Shown: piece after piece, positions 1 through 6,594 of the stretch
How the letters are laid out: the number at the start of each line of letters is the position of its first letter
Position numbering within the stretch: the stretch's first letter is position 1
Assembly: GCA_964632795.1 (NCBI GenBank)
Contig: CAZWEZ010000095.1
Span: 1 to 15,036 of the forward strand
Length of the DNA: 15,036 nucleotides
DNA from: CAZWEZ01 sp964632795
GTDB lineage: Bacteria; Pseudomonadota; Alphaproteobacteria; Rhodospirillales; 2-02-FULL-58-16
Direction: 5' to 3'
The notes under the pieces: model-generated
The model's database searches: none
Told to the model about the DNA's origin: nothing
What the model saw: only the letters and a program-made list of their open reading frames with translations
Made by a program: the position numbers and the translations under genes

Positions 1-8
1 CGGGGGTC

Positions 9-65
9 GCGGGGGCGCCCCCCGCATTTAAAATCGGGGGGACACCCCCCGGGGGCCCCCCGGGG
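9..65. repeat. G/C homopolymer-rich palindromic leader
   Basis: Three G-run/C-run inverted repeats lie back to back: 9-25, 35-51 (a perfect 7-bp stem with the 3-nt loop ACA) and 51-65, with a short A/T island (26-34) between the first two. Further downstream 80-86 and 93-99 form another perfect 7-bp stem with a 6-nt loop, in the leader of the ModE-like gene. There is no T-run after the stems, so they do not look like classical Rho-independent terminators. They could be an intergenic palindromic repeat family, a structured leader, or low-complexity sequence that assembled badly. Confidence 0.5.
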
Positions 66-155
66 CGTCGGCGGCGCTTGGCGATGTGCCGGCATCGCCG
101 GCGCACCGCCTCCTGCCGGGGAAACGGGAGCAGCGATCACATGGGGCGAGGAATT

Positions 156-539
156 ATGAAAGTCAGTACTAGGACACGCAAGGAACAGCCGCGCATCCGC
201 GTCCTCATCGGCTCGGCGACGGCGCTGGGGCCCGGCAAGGTGGACCTGCTGGAGGCGATCGCCGAGGGCGGCTCGATCTCGGCCGCCGCCAGGATCATGA
301 ACATGTCCTACCGCCGGGCCTGGCTGCTGGTCGACGCCATGAACCGCTGCTTCCACGGCGACGTGGTGGTCGCCACCACCGGCGGCCGGGGCGGCGGCGG
401 GGCGGCGCTGAGCGAGCTGGGGCACGAGGTGCTGCGCCGCTACCGCGAGATGGAGGCCAAGGCCGCGGCCAGCATCAAGAACGAAGTTGCCGTCTTCGCC
501 GAGCTGCTGCGCGAACCGGACAATGGAACAGGGGGATAG
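156..539 (+). CDS. ModE-type winged-helix DNA-binding protein, stand-alone HTH
   Basis: The 127-aa product matches the N-terminal DNA-binding half of the molybdate regulator ModE. It has the helix-turn-helix stretch GGSISAAARIMNMSYRRAW (residues 38-56) and the glycine-rich wing TGGRGGGGAALSELG (75-89), followed by a helix likely used for dimerisation. The molybdate-binding (TOBE/MOP) domains of full ModE are absent, so it need not sense molybdate. I chose ATG 156 because GCGAGGA sits 5 nt upstream. An in-frame ATG at 141 would add five residues. The stop at 537-539 lies one base before the SDR start, so the two genes are probably co-transcribed. The family assignment is firm; the regulated target is unknown. 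Confidence 0.85.
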   Translation: MKVSTRTRKEQPRIRVLIGSATALGPGKVDLLEAIAEGGSISAAARIMNMSYRRAWLLVDAMNRCFHGDVVVATTGGRGGGGAALSELGHEVLRRYREMEAKAAASIKNEVAVFAELLREPDNGTGG

Positions 540-540
540 G

Positions 541-1299
541 ATGGATTTCACCGACAAGTCGGTTCTGATCACCGGCTCCTCGCGGGGCATCGGCAAGGCC
601 ACGGCGCAAGCCTTCCTCGGCCGCGGCGCACGGGTCGCCCTCAACGGCCGGACGAAGCAGTCGACGGCCGCGGCGATGGCCGAACTGGGCGGCGGCGAAC
701 GGCTGGTCGCGGCGCCCGGGGACGTCGCCACGGTGGCCGGCTGCGAGGCGGTGATCGCCGCCGCCATCGACGGCCTCGGCGGCCTTGACGTGCTGGTCAA
801 CAACGCCGGGGTGTTCGACACGGTGACCATCGAGGACAGCGACGAGGCGCTGTGGGACCGGGCGCTCGACATCAACCTGAAGGGAACCTTCTTCTGCTCC
901 CGGGCGGCGCTGGGGGCCCTTCGCCGCGGCCGCGGGGCGATCGTCAACGTGGCCTCGGAGGCCGGTCTCAATGGTTACAGGGAGATGTCGGTGTATTGCG
1001 CCTCCAAAGGCGGGGTGGTCAACCTGACCCGGGCCATGGCGATGGAGCTCGCCCCCCAGGTCCGGGTCAACTGCGTCTGTCCCGGCTACGTCGACACCGA
1101 CATGATCCGCCGTGACTACATCGAACAGTCCGCCGACCCCGCCGCCACCGAACGCGAGGTCTACGGGGACGCGCCGATGAAGCGGATCGCGACGCCCGGG
1201 GAGATCGCCACCTCGATCCTCTACCTGGCCTCGGACGACGCCGGGTTCGTCACCGGCGCCGCCCTGGCCATCGACGGTGGCGGTACGGCGGGGCGCTGA
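541..1299 (+). CDS. Short-chain dehydrogenase/reductase (SDR), NAD(P)-dependent
   Basis: A complete classical SDR of 252 aa, the usual length. Visible motifs are the cofactor-binding TGSSRGIG (11-18), NNAG (87-90), catalytic Asn112, Ser139, and YxxxK with Tyr152 and Lys156, plus the typical PGYVDTDM segment (181-188) and the C-terminal IDGGGTAG. It should reduce a ketone or oxidise a secondary alcohol; the substrate cannot be read from sequence. Closest general types are 3-oxoacyl-ACP reductase-like and sugar/gluconate dehydrogenase-like enzymes. ATG 541 is preceded by a purine-rich AGGGGGATAGG; an in-frame ATG at 523 inside the upstream gene is possible. It is packed between the ModE-like gene (1-nt gap) and the M24 fragment (1-nt gap), so it looks like the middle gene of an operon. 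Confidence 0.93.
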   Translation: MDFTDKSVLITGSSRGIGKATAQAFLGRGARVALNGRTKQSTAAAMAELGGGERLVAAPGDVATVAGCEAVIAAAIDGLGGLDVLVNNAGVFDTVTIEDSDEALWDRALDINLKGTFFCSRAALGALRRGRGAIVNVASEAGLNGYREMSVYCASKGGVVNLTRAMAMELAPQVRVNCVCPGYVDTDMIRRDYIEQSADPAATEREVYGDAPMKRIATPGEIATSILYLASDDAGFVTGAALAIDGGGTAGR

Positions 1300-1300
1300 C

Positions 1301-1466
1301 ATGGATATCGTGGAATTTTCCAGATCCGAGTACGAGGCCCGGCTGGAGCGCATCCACGCTTCGATGGCCGAGGTGGGGATGGATGCCCTGCTGCTCGCTT
1401 CCCAGCCGAACACCGGTATTTCACCGGACACTACACGGAAACCTGGTTGAACCCGGCGCGGCGGGG
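1301..1466 (+). pseudogene. M24 peptidase/creatinase family gene, N-terminal fragment with frameshift
   Basis: ATG 1301 starts one base after the SDR stop. The first 36 codons read like the N-terminus of a creatinase/Xaa-Pro aminopeptidase protein (EYEARLERIHASMAEVGMDA, then LLLASQP). The open frame then ends at a TGA at 1448-1450 (49 aa). From 1411 the next frame gives HRYFTGHYTETWLNPARR, the characteristic YxTGH/Y continuation of the same domain. Adding one base near 1409-1411 (AACAC to AACCAC) joins both parts. The similarity ends at about 1461-1466, directly against the stop codon of the opposite-strand gene (1468-1470), so the catalytic C-terminal pita-bread domain is missing. It may be a decayed remnant, a recent rearrangement breakpoint or an assembly join. 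Family assignment rests on motif recognition only. Confidence 0.7.
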
Positions 1467-1467
1467 C

Positions 1468-3459
1468 CTAAGCCGGAGGCAGGGCGGCTTCCTTGCCGTT
1501 GACCAGGACCGTGCCGTCGGCGGCGAGATCGACCCGGAACCGGGTGACGGTCGCCCCTTCGGGAGTGGTCTCGGTGATCGCCATTTCCTTCGTCGCGTTG
1601 AGGATGATGGCGAAGAAGGCGGTGCCGGGGTCGGCCGCGGCCAGGGCCAGGATCTCGTCGAAGCCCTCGATCTCGAGGTCGAAACCGCCGGTGGCGCCGT
1701 ACAGCGCCGCCTCGTCGGCGAGGAAGAGGCCGTCCACATCGAGGCTCGCCTTGTCGGTGTCCAGCGACAGCTCGATCCCCACCCGGGTCTTGGCCTGGGC
1801 CAGGGAGGTCTGCATCCCGGAGGCCGCCTGGAGGGCCAGGGCCTCGGCCGCCTCCTGTCCGCCGCCGACGGAGGCGGCCATCGCCTGGATCATGATATGA
1901 CCCAGGGCGGCGCCCATGGCCTCGAACAGCTTGGCCACCGGGATCCGCTGGACGTCGATGTCGAGGGAGGCATGGCGGGGCATGAACGGCTTCAGCCTGA
2001 CCAAGTCGATGTCCTTCAGGGCCCCGGCCGAGAGCGCCTCGAGGCCGTCGTGGGCGTAGGTCAGGGCGAAGGAGGCGAGGGGGGTGTTCAACTCGCCGGC
2101 CTTGATGCCGAAGGCCAGCTTGGCCAGCGACACCAGCGGCGCGCCGTCCTCGCCGTAGGCGGTGAAGTCGGCGAAGTCGGTATCGAGAGCGACCCCGGCC
2201 GGCAGCGCCATCTGGATGCCGGTGGCCAGGGTCTGTTCCAGGGTTTGGGGCTCGGCGGTCTCCGTTGGCCCGATCCCGAGGTAGGATTCGATGTCGAAGC
2301 CGGTGGCCACGGTGGCCACGGTCATCGAGCCCAGGGTGGCGATCCTGCCCAGCTCGGAGACGCTCAGCGACAGCCCGCTGATCTCCATCCGTGACGGGCC
2401 GCTCCAGTTTCCGGGGGCGTTCTCGGTCATGCTGTGAGTGCTGAGCAACCGCTTGGCGGTCATCGTAATCTCGCCCCGGTCGTCGGCGATCACGAGGTCG
2501 GCCAGTTCGACGTCGGATTCGGTCATCGTCCGTATTTCGGGGATCCACACCCCGGTGAACTTCTTCTGGGCATAGGTGATGGACAGCGTGAGGTCTTCGT
2601 GAGCGGGGCGGATGCGGATCCGCGCCGGCAGCCTGACATCGACCCGGTAGGCCCGGCGTGCGTCTCCCTCGGACGTTTTTCTCTGGCGCTTGGCGTTGAT
2701 GAAGCGGGTGGAGCCGACCATGAGCATCGAGCCGTCGGCGGTGGTCAGCCGGAAGCGGGGGAGGATGACGTCGAAGGAATTGTCGGCGTTGGCGATGACG
2801 CGCACCCGGCCGCGGGTGGTCAGGCTGCTCCCGCTCAGCGGCGGGGCCAGGGCCTCCATCATCGCCACGGCGGCTTCATACAGGCGTCCGGCTTCGCTGT
2901 CGGGGTCCGGTTTCGCCTCCGGTTCCTGGTCGGGAAGGGCCAACAGGCCGGCGGCGAACAGTTCGTCGAGGGCGTCCTCGGCCTCGAGGTTCCCCTGTTC
3001 GGCCGCCTTCTCGAGCCATCTCACCGCCTTGGTGCGGTCGGGTTTGGCGCCCAGTCCCTTGAGGTGGAACAGCCCCAGGGTGGCCTGGGCCTCGACGTGG
3101 TTCTGATCGGCGGCGCGCCGGTAGTAGTCGACCGCCTTGGTCAGGTCGATGGGGATGCCGAGCCCCTGTCGGTACATGGAGGCGACCTTGAACTGGGCCT
3201 CGACGTCGCCGGCGTCGGCGGCCAGCTTGTACCAGGACCACGCCATCACGTGGTTCTGGATCACGCCCTGGCCCTTCATGTGCATGTCGCCGTAGAGGAC
3301 CTGGGCCGCCGGATCGCCGGAGTTGACCAGCGGCGTCAGTTCGGCGACCGCCGCCTCGTGGTCGCCGCGCTCGAGAGCCCGGGTGGCGGCGTCGAGGTCG
3401 GCCAGGGCGCCGCCCGCCAGCCCGCTCGACAATACCGCCGCCAGAAGCAACCGTTTCAT
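1468..3459 (-). CDS. Exported Sel1-repeat protein with large unassigned C-terminal domain
   Basis: The 663-aa product begins with a signal peptide (MKRLLLAAVLSSGLAGGALA, probable cleavage after Ala20), so it is likely periplasmic. Residues ~50-170 contain three to four Sel1-type helical repeats (e.g. GDPAAQVLYGDMHMKGQG, DVEAQFKVASMYRQGLG, AVRWLEKAAEQGN), which usually mediate protein contacts. After a Pro/Glu/Asp-rich linker (~175-192) comes a ~460-residue region rich in alternating beta segments, ending VLVNGKEAALPPA. This faintly resembles YdgA/DUF945 or DUF2125 proteins, but I cannot assign it. ATG 3459 was chosen because it places the signal peptide at the N-terminus; the open frame upstream lacks such a start. 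The gene is divergent from the coiled-coil gene, and its stop abuts the M24 fragment. Confidence 0.85.
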   Translation of the reverse strand: MKRLLLAAVLSSGLAGGALADLDAATRALERGDHEAAVAELTPLVNSGDPAAQVLYGDMHMKGQGVIQNHVMAWSWYKLAADAGDVEAQFKVASMYRQGLGIPIDLTKAVDYYRRAADQNHVEAQATLGLFHLKGLGAKPDRTKAVRWLEKAAEQGNLEAEDALDELFAAGLLALPDQEPEAKPDPDSEAGRLYEAAVAMMEALAPPLSGSSLTTRGRVRVIANADNSFDVILPRFRLTTADGSMLMVGSTRFINAKRQRKTSEGDARRAYRVDVRLPARIRIRPAHEDLTLSITYAQKKFTGVWIPEIRTMTESDVELADLVIADDRGEITMTAKRLLSTHSMTENAPGNWSGPSRMEISGLSLSVSELGRIATLGSMTVATVATGFDIESYLGIGPTETAEPQTLEQTLATGIQMALPAGVALDTDFADFTAYGEDGAPLVSLAKLAFGIKAGELNTPLASFALTYAHDGLEALSAGALKDIDLVRLKPFMPRHASLDIDVQRIPVAKLFEAMGAALGHIMIQAMAASVGGGQEAAEALALQAASGMQTSLAQAKTRVGIELSLDTDKASLDVDGLFLADEAALYGATGGFDLEIEGFDEILALAAADPGTAFFAIILNATKEMAITETTPEGATVTRFRVDLAADGTVLVNGKEAALPPA

Positions 3460-3494
3460 CCGCCGCAACCCCCGTGAAACCGTGCACCGACTCC

Positions 3495-3523
3495 ATGATG
3501 TCCCGAACCGGGGCCGGGGGCAA
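3495..3523 (-). promoter_or_regulatory. Candidate sigma-70 promoter of the Sel1-repeat gene
   Basis: Read on the minus strand, TTGCCC (3523-3518) and CATCAT (3500-3495) each match the consensus at 4 of 6 positions and are separated by 17 bp. The predicted start would lie about 29 nt before ATG 3459. It is a pattern match only and lies in a GC-rich region. Confidence 0.3.
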
Positions 3524-3559
3524 GCCAAGGAATGAACGAACGGCGTGGGAAAGCTTTGC

Positions 3560-3588
3560 ATGACAGGTTCCCGCCGGAGAGGTATGCT
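3560..3588 (+). promoter_or_regulatory. Candidate sigma-70 promoter of the coiled-coil protein gene
   Basis: ATGACA (3560-3565, 5 of 6 to TTGACA) is followed after exactly 17 bp by TATGCT (3583-3588, 4 of 6 to TATAAT). The predicted transcript start near 3595 leaves a ~31-nt leader containing the ribosome site GGAG (3616-3619) before ATG 3626. It lies between two divergent genes, where a promoter is expected. Confidence 0.45.
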
Positions 3589-3625
3589 CGAACCTCGCTT
3601 TCCTGAGCATGTTTTGGAGACCGGG

Positions 3626-3991
3626 ATGTCGGACGGCGGGGAACAGGATCTCGACGGCGCCTCCAAGGCCTTCGCCCAGCATCTGGAGAAGATCGGCTTC
3701 TTCTCCCAGATCAGCGATCTCGAGAAGAACCTCAAGTCCATCGCCGACGGCCTCAAGGACCTCGGCGAAACCGCGACCCGGCGCCTGGAGGAGACCGAGA
3801 GCCTGGCCGCCCACCTGCTGGCCATCGAGTCCATCCTGTCGGTGATGCTCGAATCCGCTCCCGTCGATGCCCAGGAGGTCAGGGCGGCGATCCGCGAGCG
3901 GACCGCCGGCCTTTCGAAGGGCGAGGGCGAGGGCGACAACCCCGCGGTCCAGATCATCGCCGAGGAACTGCTCTCCGGAAAGGGCGACTGA
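3626..3991 (+). CDS. Small coiled-coil protein of unknown function
   Basis: The 121-aa, acidic, cysteine-free product has no signal peptide or membrane segment. Residues ~13-78 are almost entirely heptad-like amphipathic helix (AFAQHLEKIGFFSQISDLEK, then NLKSIADGLKDLGETATRRL), suggesting a coiled coil. The tail has a second short helix (NPAVQIIAEELLSGKGD). I do not recognise the family. ATG 3626 is preferred over upstream in-frame starts because GGAG lies 6 nt before it and a plausible promoter lies just upstream. The flavoprotein gene starts 78 nt downstream on the same strand, so the two may share a transcript, but no functional link can be read. Confidence 0.75.
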   Translation: MSDGGEQDLDGASKAFAQHLEKIGFFSQISDLEKNLKSIADGLKDLGETATRRLEETESLAAHLLAIESILSVMLESAPVDAQEVRAAIRERTAGLSKGEGEGDNPAVQIIAEELLSGKGD

Positions 3992-4069
3992 CCCCGCCGG
4001 CCGCTTGAACCGCCGCACCGGGTGGGGCATGGTGTCGAAAAATCGTCCCGAACATCCCGGAGGGCCGCC

Positions 4070-6514
4070 ATGGTCTCTTTTCCCACCCAGGCGCGCGCCG
4101 TCGTCATCGGCGGCGGCATCGTCGGTTGTTCCGTCGCCTACCACCTCGCCAAGCTGGGGTGGAACGACGTGGTCCTGCTGGAGCGGGCCAAGCTGACCAG
4201 CGGTTCCACCTTCCATGCCGCCGGGCTGGTCGGCCAGTTGCGCTCCAACGCCAACATCACCCAGCTCCTCAAGTACAGCGTCGAGCTCTACGACACGCTG
4301 GAGGCCGAGACCGGCCAGGCCACCGGGTGGAAGATGAGCGGCGGCCTGCGCCTGGCCTGCAACCGCGAGCGGATGACCGAGTTCGAGCGCCAGGCGACCA
4401 CGGCCCGCAGCTTCGGCATGGAGATGGACCTGATCACGCCCAAGGAGGCCCAGGAGCTGTGGCCGCCGATGGTGGTCGACGACCTGGTCGGCGCGGTGTG
4501 GATCCCGACCGACGGCCAGGCCAACCCCTCCGACATCACCCAGGCCCTGATCAAGGGCGCCCGGATCAACGGCGCCACCATCTTCGAGGACACCCCGGTC
4601 ACCGCCATAAAGGTGGAGAAGGGACGCGTTGCCGGTCTTTCGACCCCCCACGGCGACATCGCCTGCGAGGTGGCGGTCAACTGCGCCGGCCAGTGGGCGC
4701 GCGAGGTCGGCAACCTGGTCGGGGTCGCCGTCCCGGTGACCTCGGTCGAGCACCAGTTCCTGGTCACCGAGCCCATCGAGGGCCTGCCCCGCGACCTGCC
4801 GACGCTGCGCGATCCCGACCGCCTGACCTACTTCAAGGAGGAGGTCGGCGGCCTGGTCATGGGCGGCTACGAGCCCAACCCCATCCCGTGGGCCGTCGAC
4901 GGCATCCCCGAGGGCTTCCACTTCACCCTGCTGGAGGATAACTGGGACCACTTCGAGCAGTTGATGGAACAGGCCCTGAAACGGGTCCCGGCGCTGGAGA
5001 AGGCCGGGGTGCGCGACCTGACCAACGGCCCCGAGGCCTTCACGCCGGACGGCAACTTCATCCTCGGCGAGGCGCCCGGCGTGCGCGGCTTCTTCGTCGG
5101 CGCCGGCTTCAACGCCTTCGGCATCGCGGCGGGCGGCGGCGCCGGCAAGGCGCTGGGGGAATGGATCGTCGGCGGCGAGCCGTCGCTGGACCTGTGGCCG
5201 GTGGACATCCGCCGCTTCGGCTCCCACCACGGCGATCCCCAATGGGTGCGGACCCGGACCCTGGAACTCTACGCCAAGCACTACACCATCGCCTGGCCCC
5301 ACGAGGAGCACGTGGCTGCGCGCCCGGTGCGCAAGTCCCCGCTGTACGACCGGCTCGAGGCCGCCGGCGCCTGCTTCGGCGAGAAGATGGCCTGGGAGCG
5401 CCCCAACTGGTTCGCCCCCGCCGGCGTCGAGCCCAGGGACCGATACTCGTTCGGCCGCCAGAACTGGTTCGAACACGTCGGCGCCGAGCACCGGGCCTGC
5501 CGGGAGCGGGTGGCGCTGTTCGATTCGTCCTCGTTCGCCAAGTTCACGATGACCGGCAAGGACGCCGAGGCGGCGCTGGGCTGGATCTGCGCCAACGCTG
5601 TGGATAAACCGGTCGGCAGCGTCATCTACACCCAGATGCTCAACGCCCGGGGCGGCATCGAATGCGACCTGACGGTGGCCCGTACCGCCGAGGACGCCTA
5701 CTATATCGTCTCCGGAACCGGGTTCAGGACTCACGACTTCGACTGGATTTCGACCCACATTCCGGACAGTCTGGAGGCCAATATCGAGGACATCACCGAG
5801 GACCTGGCGGTGCTCACCCTGATGGGGCCGAAGGCCCGCCAGGTGCTGTCGGCGATCACCGGCGACGACGTCTCCAACGACGCCATCCCCTTCCTCGAGA
5901 TGGCCGAGATCGCCATCGACGGGGTGCCGGTGCGGGCCATGCGGATCACCTACGTCGGCGAACTGGGCTGGGAACTGCACATGCCCCGGGACAAGGCGCC
6001 GGGAATCTACGACCGGCTGACGGCGGCGGGCGAGGCCCACGGCCTGGCCAACGCCGGCTACCGGGCCATCGAGTCGCTGCGCCTGGAGAAGGGCTACCGG
6101 GCGTGGTCGTCCGACATCGGCCCCGACTACACGCCGCTCGAGGCCGGCCTGGGGTGGGCGGTCAAGCTCAAGGGCAACACCGACTTCATGGGCCGCGAGG
6201 CGCTGGCCGCCGAGCACGGCAAGCCGCCGACCAAGCAGCTCGCCTGCTTGGTGAGCGATGATCCCGAGGTGGTCCTGCTGGGCCGCGAGACCATCTACCG
6301 CGACGGCGTAAGGGTCGGCTGGCTGACCAGCGGCGGCTGGGGCCATACGGTGGGCCTGAACATCGGCTACGGCTACGTCCGCGATCCGGCCGGGGTCGAT
6401 CGGGCCTACCTCGAAAGCGGCGCCTACCAACTGGAGGTGGCCAGCAAGCGGGTGTCCTGCGAGATCCGCTTCGGCGCCCTCTACGACCCCGGGATGGAGC
6501 GGGTGAAGTGCTGA
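4070..6514 (+). CDS. FAD-dependent dimethylglycine/sarcosine dehydrogenase family protein
   Basis: The 814-aa product has the full architecture of this family. An N-terminal DAO-type FAD domain has the Rossmann motif VVIGGGIVG (11-19), and SGSTFHAAGLVG (44-55) carries His49, the position of covalent FAD attachment in DMGDH/SARDH relatives. A linker region starts near residue 382. A GCV_T-like folate-binding half follows (ARGGIECDLTVA near 525, YVGELGWELHMP near 627, RLEKGYRAW near 675). Such enzymes oxidatively demethylate N-methyl amino acids, passing the one-carbon unit to tetrahydrofolate and electrons to ETF. The exact substrate is not deducible. ATG 4070 has GGAGG 6 nt upstream and leads straight into the FAD motif; a GTG at 4022 would add an unlikely 16-residue tail. 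Confidence 0.92.
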   Translation: MVSFPTQARAVVIGGGIVGCSVAYHLAKLGWNDVVLLERAKLTSGSTFHAAGLVGQLRSNANITQLLKYSVELYDTLEAETGQATGWKMSGGLRLACNRERMTEFERQATTARSFGMEMDLITPKEAQELWPPMVVDDLVGAVWIPTDGQANPSDITQALIKGARINGATIFEDTPVTAIKVEKGRVAGLSTPHGDIACEVAVNCAGQWAREVGNLVGVAVPVTSVEHQFLVTEPIEGLPRDLPTLRDPDRLTYFKEEVGGLVMGGYEPNPIPWAVDGIPEGFHFTLLEDNWDHFEQLMEQALKRVPALEKAGVRDLTNGPEAFTPDGNFILGEAPGVRGFFVGAGFNAFGIAAGGGAGKALGEWIVGGEPSLDLWPVDIRRFGSHHGDPQWVRTRTLELYAKHYTIAWPHEEHVAARPVRKSPLYDRLEAAGACFGEKMAWERPNWFAPAGVEPRDRYSFGRQNWFEHVGAEHRACRERVALFDSSSFAKFTMTGKDAEAALGWICANAVDKPVGSVIYTQMLNARGGIECDLTVARTAEDAYYIVSGTGFRTHDFDWISTHIPDSLEANIEDITEDLAVLTLMGPKARQVLSAITGDDVSNDAIPFLEMAEIAIDGVPVRAMRITYVGELGWELHMPRDKAPGIYDRLTAAGEAHGLANAGYRAIESLRLEKGYRAWSSDIGPDYTPLEAGLGWAVKLKGNTDFMGREALAAEHGKPPTKQLACLVSDDPEVVLLGRETIYRDGVRVGWLTSGGWGHTVGLNIGYGYVRDPAGVDRAYLESGAYQLEVASKRVSCEIRFGALYDPGMERVKC

Positions 6515-6594
6515 CGAAGGCAGCCTGCGACGCCGGCCGCGAGATCGCCCGCGATTTCCGCCGGGGAAGGGTGGGACGGTAGTGGCTGGCCGCT

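Noticed and set aside
80..155. Cobalamin or molybdenum-cofactor riboswitch before the ModE-like gene
   Set aside because: A GGGGAAACGGGAGCAG stretch looked suggestive, but the conserved boxes of either class are missing.
3460..4119. N-terminal extension of the Sel1-repeat gene up to 4119
   Set aside because: The in-frame extension is antisense to the coiled-coil protein gene and would bury a clear signal peptide at residue 221. ATG 3459 is the natural start.
6515..6594. Terminator between the convergent flavoprotein and cyclase genes
   Set aside because: The 80-bp gap has GC-rich partial inverted repeats but no stem followed by a T-run on either strand.
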